Below the pieces are notes generated by a model. The model had not been told where the DNA came from. It was given only the letters and a program-made list of their open reading frames with translations, and searched no databases. Below are positions 60,275 to 64,000 of a stretch of 64,000 bases of DNA, piece by piece; positions within the stretch are counted from its first letter, which is position 1; every line of letters starts with the position of its first letter. A program made the position numbers and the translations under genes. Origin of the DNA: Bradysia coprophila (Eukaryota > Arthropoda > Insecta > Diptera > Sciaridae); the NCBI RefSeq assembly GCF_014529535.1, contig NC_050737.1:2450447-2514446 (forward strand). Reading direction: 5' to 3'.

Positions 60275-62310
60275 GTAAGTACCTAACGTTAAGAACGACG
60301 AAAATTGATACTTTACAAAGAAAGAGAAACAGCAGAAAACTTTACTGTCAAAGGTGATGGTTGAATCTGCTTCGTTTTTTTCGCAATGCTTTTAAACAAC
60401 TGCATTTATAAGTAAAGCTTATTCCAGTAAGCAGACACACCTTGGCGCGAAAATTGCTACTTTTGCCCCGCTAAAGAATATAAATGCACCTCGGCAAGCA
60501 TACGTATCACGTAAAAGTACTTTCGGTCTTTGTTCTTGATAAGTAATAGTTATTTACGTATATGTTGTGAACGGTAGGTTTTAGGAAATGTCGCGAGCTG
60601 TAGCCCAACTTTTCTGGCTGAGGACCTAGATCACAAAAAAAAATATTAAATTTATGCCCAGGGCATAAAAAAGACTTTTATGTAAATAACTATTTCACGA
60701 CGCAAGTGTCAACTTATCCAATTTTCTCACCTCATATGAAACCTCGTTTGTTAGTTGTTAAGAGCTTGTGATTCGTTTACCTCTGGAATAGTACTGAAAG
60801 TTACTTGTAGCTCTCTTACGCTCTGGCTACAAAAGACGTCCTCGAAAAGAAACATTCCACATAACATTTACCTTGCTGAGCAAATAGCTATCTATCATAG
60901 AGCTACATACAACGATTCGGCGGAGTGTTGCTTTTATATATACCAAATGAAACTAGCGTTTCCACATAACATCGCAATTCTGTTAAATTCTCTCGTTAAA
61001 CCCAACAATCCAATGCATGTGTGTGAAATGCTAAATCAAATCTTTGTTTTCATAAACTAATTTTTGTTACAATTCGTTTAGAAAGTTCTACGTTGCACAA
61101 AGTGCAAGTGAACGAATGTGGTGAATAGTTTGAGTGTCGGAAATAATTGAAATGACTACAGAAAATACAATTTATTTAGAAAGAAGTTATGTGAGCAATA
61201 AATCTTGGGGCTCTTTAATTTTGGAAACCTTCTTCATTCCAACATTATTTGTAAAGTTTTCAACAGAGTTTACAAGTTTATGTTGCTCGGGCCGGTTCAT
61301 ATGCCGTAATATAATTGATGAAGTTATACCCCATCGAAGCCTTTTCGAAAACATTTTTTTTTAAACTTTTTAACTAAAATTACAATCTCGGTCTAAACCA
61401 TGTTAGTCTGGACCTAATACAAATACAAAACAGCTTTCTGTGATTTGAACTAGACTCAGGAGTATATAATAACTTTGTATAAATTGCTTGATTTCTAAGA
61501 GGAGTTCAAGTCACTGAAACACGTTTTGCATTTAAGTCAAAATTAACATCTACTTTTGCTTTATATTTCTGCAAAAAGGATATTTGTACAAAGAGATACG
61601 ATATCTTATTTCAACGCCTAAATGTAGTCTATATTTTACCAAAGCACACTAATATAAAATGAGATTCTGAGTTACTTTCTGGAACACTAACATTTCGACA
61701 TTCTTAGACTGTGTCAAGTTTCATAAGATAATAGTGGTCGTTTTCATTTAAAATATTTCAATTTTCTTAACCGTTTGCAGACGGCTATTTGATCTCCTGA
61801 CAACGTCTACTAAGGCTGATGAAGTAAACGAGTTTAAGAGCGCTCACCCCTTGGCAAATTTTTAGCCTACATTTGTGCGCAGAAATATTCGTTTTTTGAT
61901 TATTTATCTTAACTAAAATCTTTTTTTGAAAAAGTAAAACCATTAAAGCATGCAAAAATGTGTTACTTTTAAAGGAAAAATTGGTTAAAATAAGCTAAAA
62001 ATTTGCCAATGGGTGAGCGCTCTTAACTCTGAAAGTAAAGTTAATGTCAACGAAATTTGTGTCAAGCTTCAGCTGGTCCTTTGCATACAATCACATTCGT
62101 TGTGTGTGCTTCAGAGACATGAAATACAATTGGGCGTCTCATATTATATTTTCACTGATTTTACAAAAATCCTTTTTGAAAAATGTAAGGTGGCAATAAC
62201 CTACACAAATGTGTTAGCTTTCAATATAAACTTAATTTGTTTGTGGCAGTTTGATGAGTTTGAGAAAAATCAACAGTTTGATTTTGCATAAACTCCCGAG
62301 CTTTCCCGTA
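60275..62310. other. Non-coding, probably intronic DNA
   Basis: Follows the exon at 60213. A partial copy of the ACTCTGTGATAAAT repeat family (TAGCTATCTATCATAGAGCT and on) lies near 60886. No exon recognised. Confidence 0.35.
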
Positions 62311-62319
62311 AACAAATCT

Positions 62320-62460
62320 ATTTTTATCAACTCAGTGAAGAAAATTTAAACTTTCGTTGGTTTTTTTTATAGAAAAATGTTGTATGGAACTCTGTGATAA
62401 ATACATTTTTAGGCACATATGAAAACAATGTATACAAACATTTATCACTCGGTGGCATAA
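62320..62460 (+). repeat. Dispersed repeat family member (copy near right end)
   Basis: TTTTTATCAACTCAGTGAAG...CTTTCGTTGG...GGAACTCTGTGATAAATAC aligns block by block with 16028-16110 and the complement of 54640-54735. It is followed by ATTTATCACTCGGTGGCA, also seen near 16471. Confidence 0.6.
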
Positions 62461-62468
62461 ATAACTAT

Positions 62469-62690
62469 TTATTGAACACATTTGCGGGTGGTTATTGTCG
62501 TATAACATTTTCCAAAAATATTTTTGTAAAAAGATGTCAGCGAAAATCCGGTACTCAAAAAACGCCCTAATGAAGGCTTTTCAACGAAATATCCACTCCT
62601 CTTAATACGACACACACGTGCTACTGTTAAACCTATATACAGGCATATAATCAGATTCGCTAGTAAAACAGCTGAAGCTACTCGACACAT
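62469..62690 (-). CDS. Possible small secreted peptide precursor
   Basis: The 73-residue frame starts with a convincing hydrophobic leader (residues 5-24, ASAVLLANLIICLYIGLTVA) followed by a basic IKR site and a region starting SGYFVEKPSLGRF that ends with two cysteines (GKCYTT and RKCVQ). This is the layout of a neuropeptide or small effector precursor, but I recognise no family, the frame is short, and no splice sites or promoter support it. A chance frame is quite possible. Confidence 0.25.
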   Translation of the reverse strand: MCRVASAVLLANLIICLYIGLTVARVCRIKRSGYFVEKPSLGRFLSTGFSLTSFYKNIFGKCYTTITTRKCVQ

Positions 62691-62699
62691 TTGTATTTC

Positions 62700-64000
62700 T
62701 TTGAAAATCCGAAATGAAATCTAATTGCAAGAATTGCTAAAATTGACACATTTTCTATTTCGAAAAGGTGATACTCAAGGAGCTCTTTTAGTGCGGAAGA
62801 GTAAATTTCGAGGAAAGATCTAGCTTCTAGAAATTAATAAGAAAACGACCGAATGTGTTGGCCAAATTATCTTCTATGAAACCCGGCTCAAATTGATTTC
62901 CCATTCCTGCTCGTCTTCATTTTTTTTTTTGGTACAAATTCGCTGCATAGGACTTTTACATCCAAATAAATCACTATATTGACAAAAAAAAATTATATGA
63001 CACAGAAAATATACATAATACTTTCCTCTTTAGTTCAATATGGTTATACCCCTTTTGGAATATTGTAACATTAATATATAATACACATTTTTTTATTGAA
63101 AGGATTTAAACTAATGCCTTTGTAAGCATAAAATACACGTAAGCTAAGGAATTTCATTTAGTGGAAAAAGAAATGGAAGATTAGTTTTTTATGGAAGCTA
63201 CATCTATATTATGTGGATACTTACACACAAACACACACATACACATCCTATATATATATATTTTTTGTTTGTGTCATTCTAGCCTCCTTTTAATATACGA
63301 TTTAGAGAGCCAAATAGGGTTTGTAAGCTTTTTTTTAGTGCAAATTATATAGCAGACAACTTTTTCTGCAAAATTTGCCTTCGGCAATTTGCTGTAACGA
63401 ATAATGTGACTATTTGGAACCAAATTGTATGCAAGTATGTTGTGGATATAAGTTGTTTGAAACTTTGACAATGTAAACTGACCACCGAGGGGCGGATAAA
63501 TGTGGAGCATCCGTTGCTGCTGGAAAAAATCCTTTCAGAAAATGGACAATCTATGGAAGAAAATTCTTAAATTCCCCAAAGCAAGCGCCTTAAAAAGAGT
63601 CATAGAAATTTCCAGGAAACTCTTGAAAGTTGTGGAAAATCATCTGGCATCGCTGACAATTTTTCTTTTTAAAGAAAATCCTTTGCCACCTAAATTTTTA
63701 GTTAGTTAAAAAAAATCATATGAATGCAATGCATTCCTTTCTGCGTATTTGCACATACACTACACATATTTCTGAGGTTTTTCCTAGTTTCAACTATATA
63801 TCAACTCGTTCTCAGAGAGGATGTTTTAAAAGCATGAGGTTCTATACGCAGACGTCTTTCCCGTTTCTTCCCATCGACAATATAACTTTAATTTAATTGA
63901 AATATTTTCTATTCGCTAATGCTACTTACACTGAAAGTCTCAGAAATATCTTTGATATTTTTAATATTTTATATTTGAACTTAGCACTAAATTCCGAAGT
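62700..64000. other. Non-coding DNA to the window end
   Basis: No gene recognised. A short (TA/CA)-rich patch lies at 63220-63262. The frame at 63500-63709 is Lys-rich without recognisable features. Confidence 0.35.

Overview
The window looks like AT-rich nuclear DNA of an insect, most likely a dipteran. The genes are split by short GT-AG introns, intergenic DNA is full of inverted-repeat elements, and the recognisable proteins (exportin-6, rabaptin with a FYVE finger, a Ctr copper transporter, a CLIPA-type serine protease homolog) form an insect-like set. A lower dipteran is my guess, but nothing in the sequence fixes the genus.

Layout. 1.2-8.9 kb: exportin-6 on the minus strand, from first to last coding exon. 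8.9-11.0 kb: spacer with a retroelement-like coding remnant and a small hairpin element. 11.0-15.1 kb: rabaptin-5 homolog (9 exons, plus strand) ending in a FYVE finger. 19.1-20.0 kb: three-exon Ctr-family copper transporter. 20.5-24.5 kb: repeat-rich block with an 18-bp satellite, an element carrying ~145-bp units, and nested MITEs. 25.7-27.0 kb: intronless clip-domain serine protease homolog with a dead active site. 28.1-30.9 kb: LINE 3' end, a small cationic secreted peptide gene (minus) and a degraded hAT transposase (plus). 33.2-34.4 kb: a possible plus-strand terminal exon and the first exon or exons of an unrecognised minus-strand gene. 35-56 kb: almost no coding signal, but several foldback or palindromic elements, an RNase H remnant of a non-LTR retrotransposon and a SINE-like sequence. 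56.8-60.1 kb: a 3.3-kb foldback element built from two inverted arrays of ~145-bp units. 60.2 kb: one well-formed internal exon of an unknown plus-strand gene. The right end is otherwise non-coding apart from one possible secreted peptide.

Functional themes. Exportin-6 (nuclear export of actin) and rabaptin (endosome tethering) are divergently arranged housekeeping genes about 2.2 kb apart. The protease homolog and the small cationic peptide are both immunity-type secreted products and lie 2 kb apart. The peptide has kappaB-like motifs upstream. No CRISPR, operon or prokaryotic feature is present, and no intact tRNA or rRNA gene was seen.
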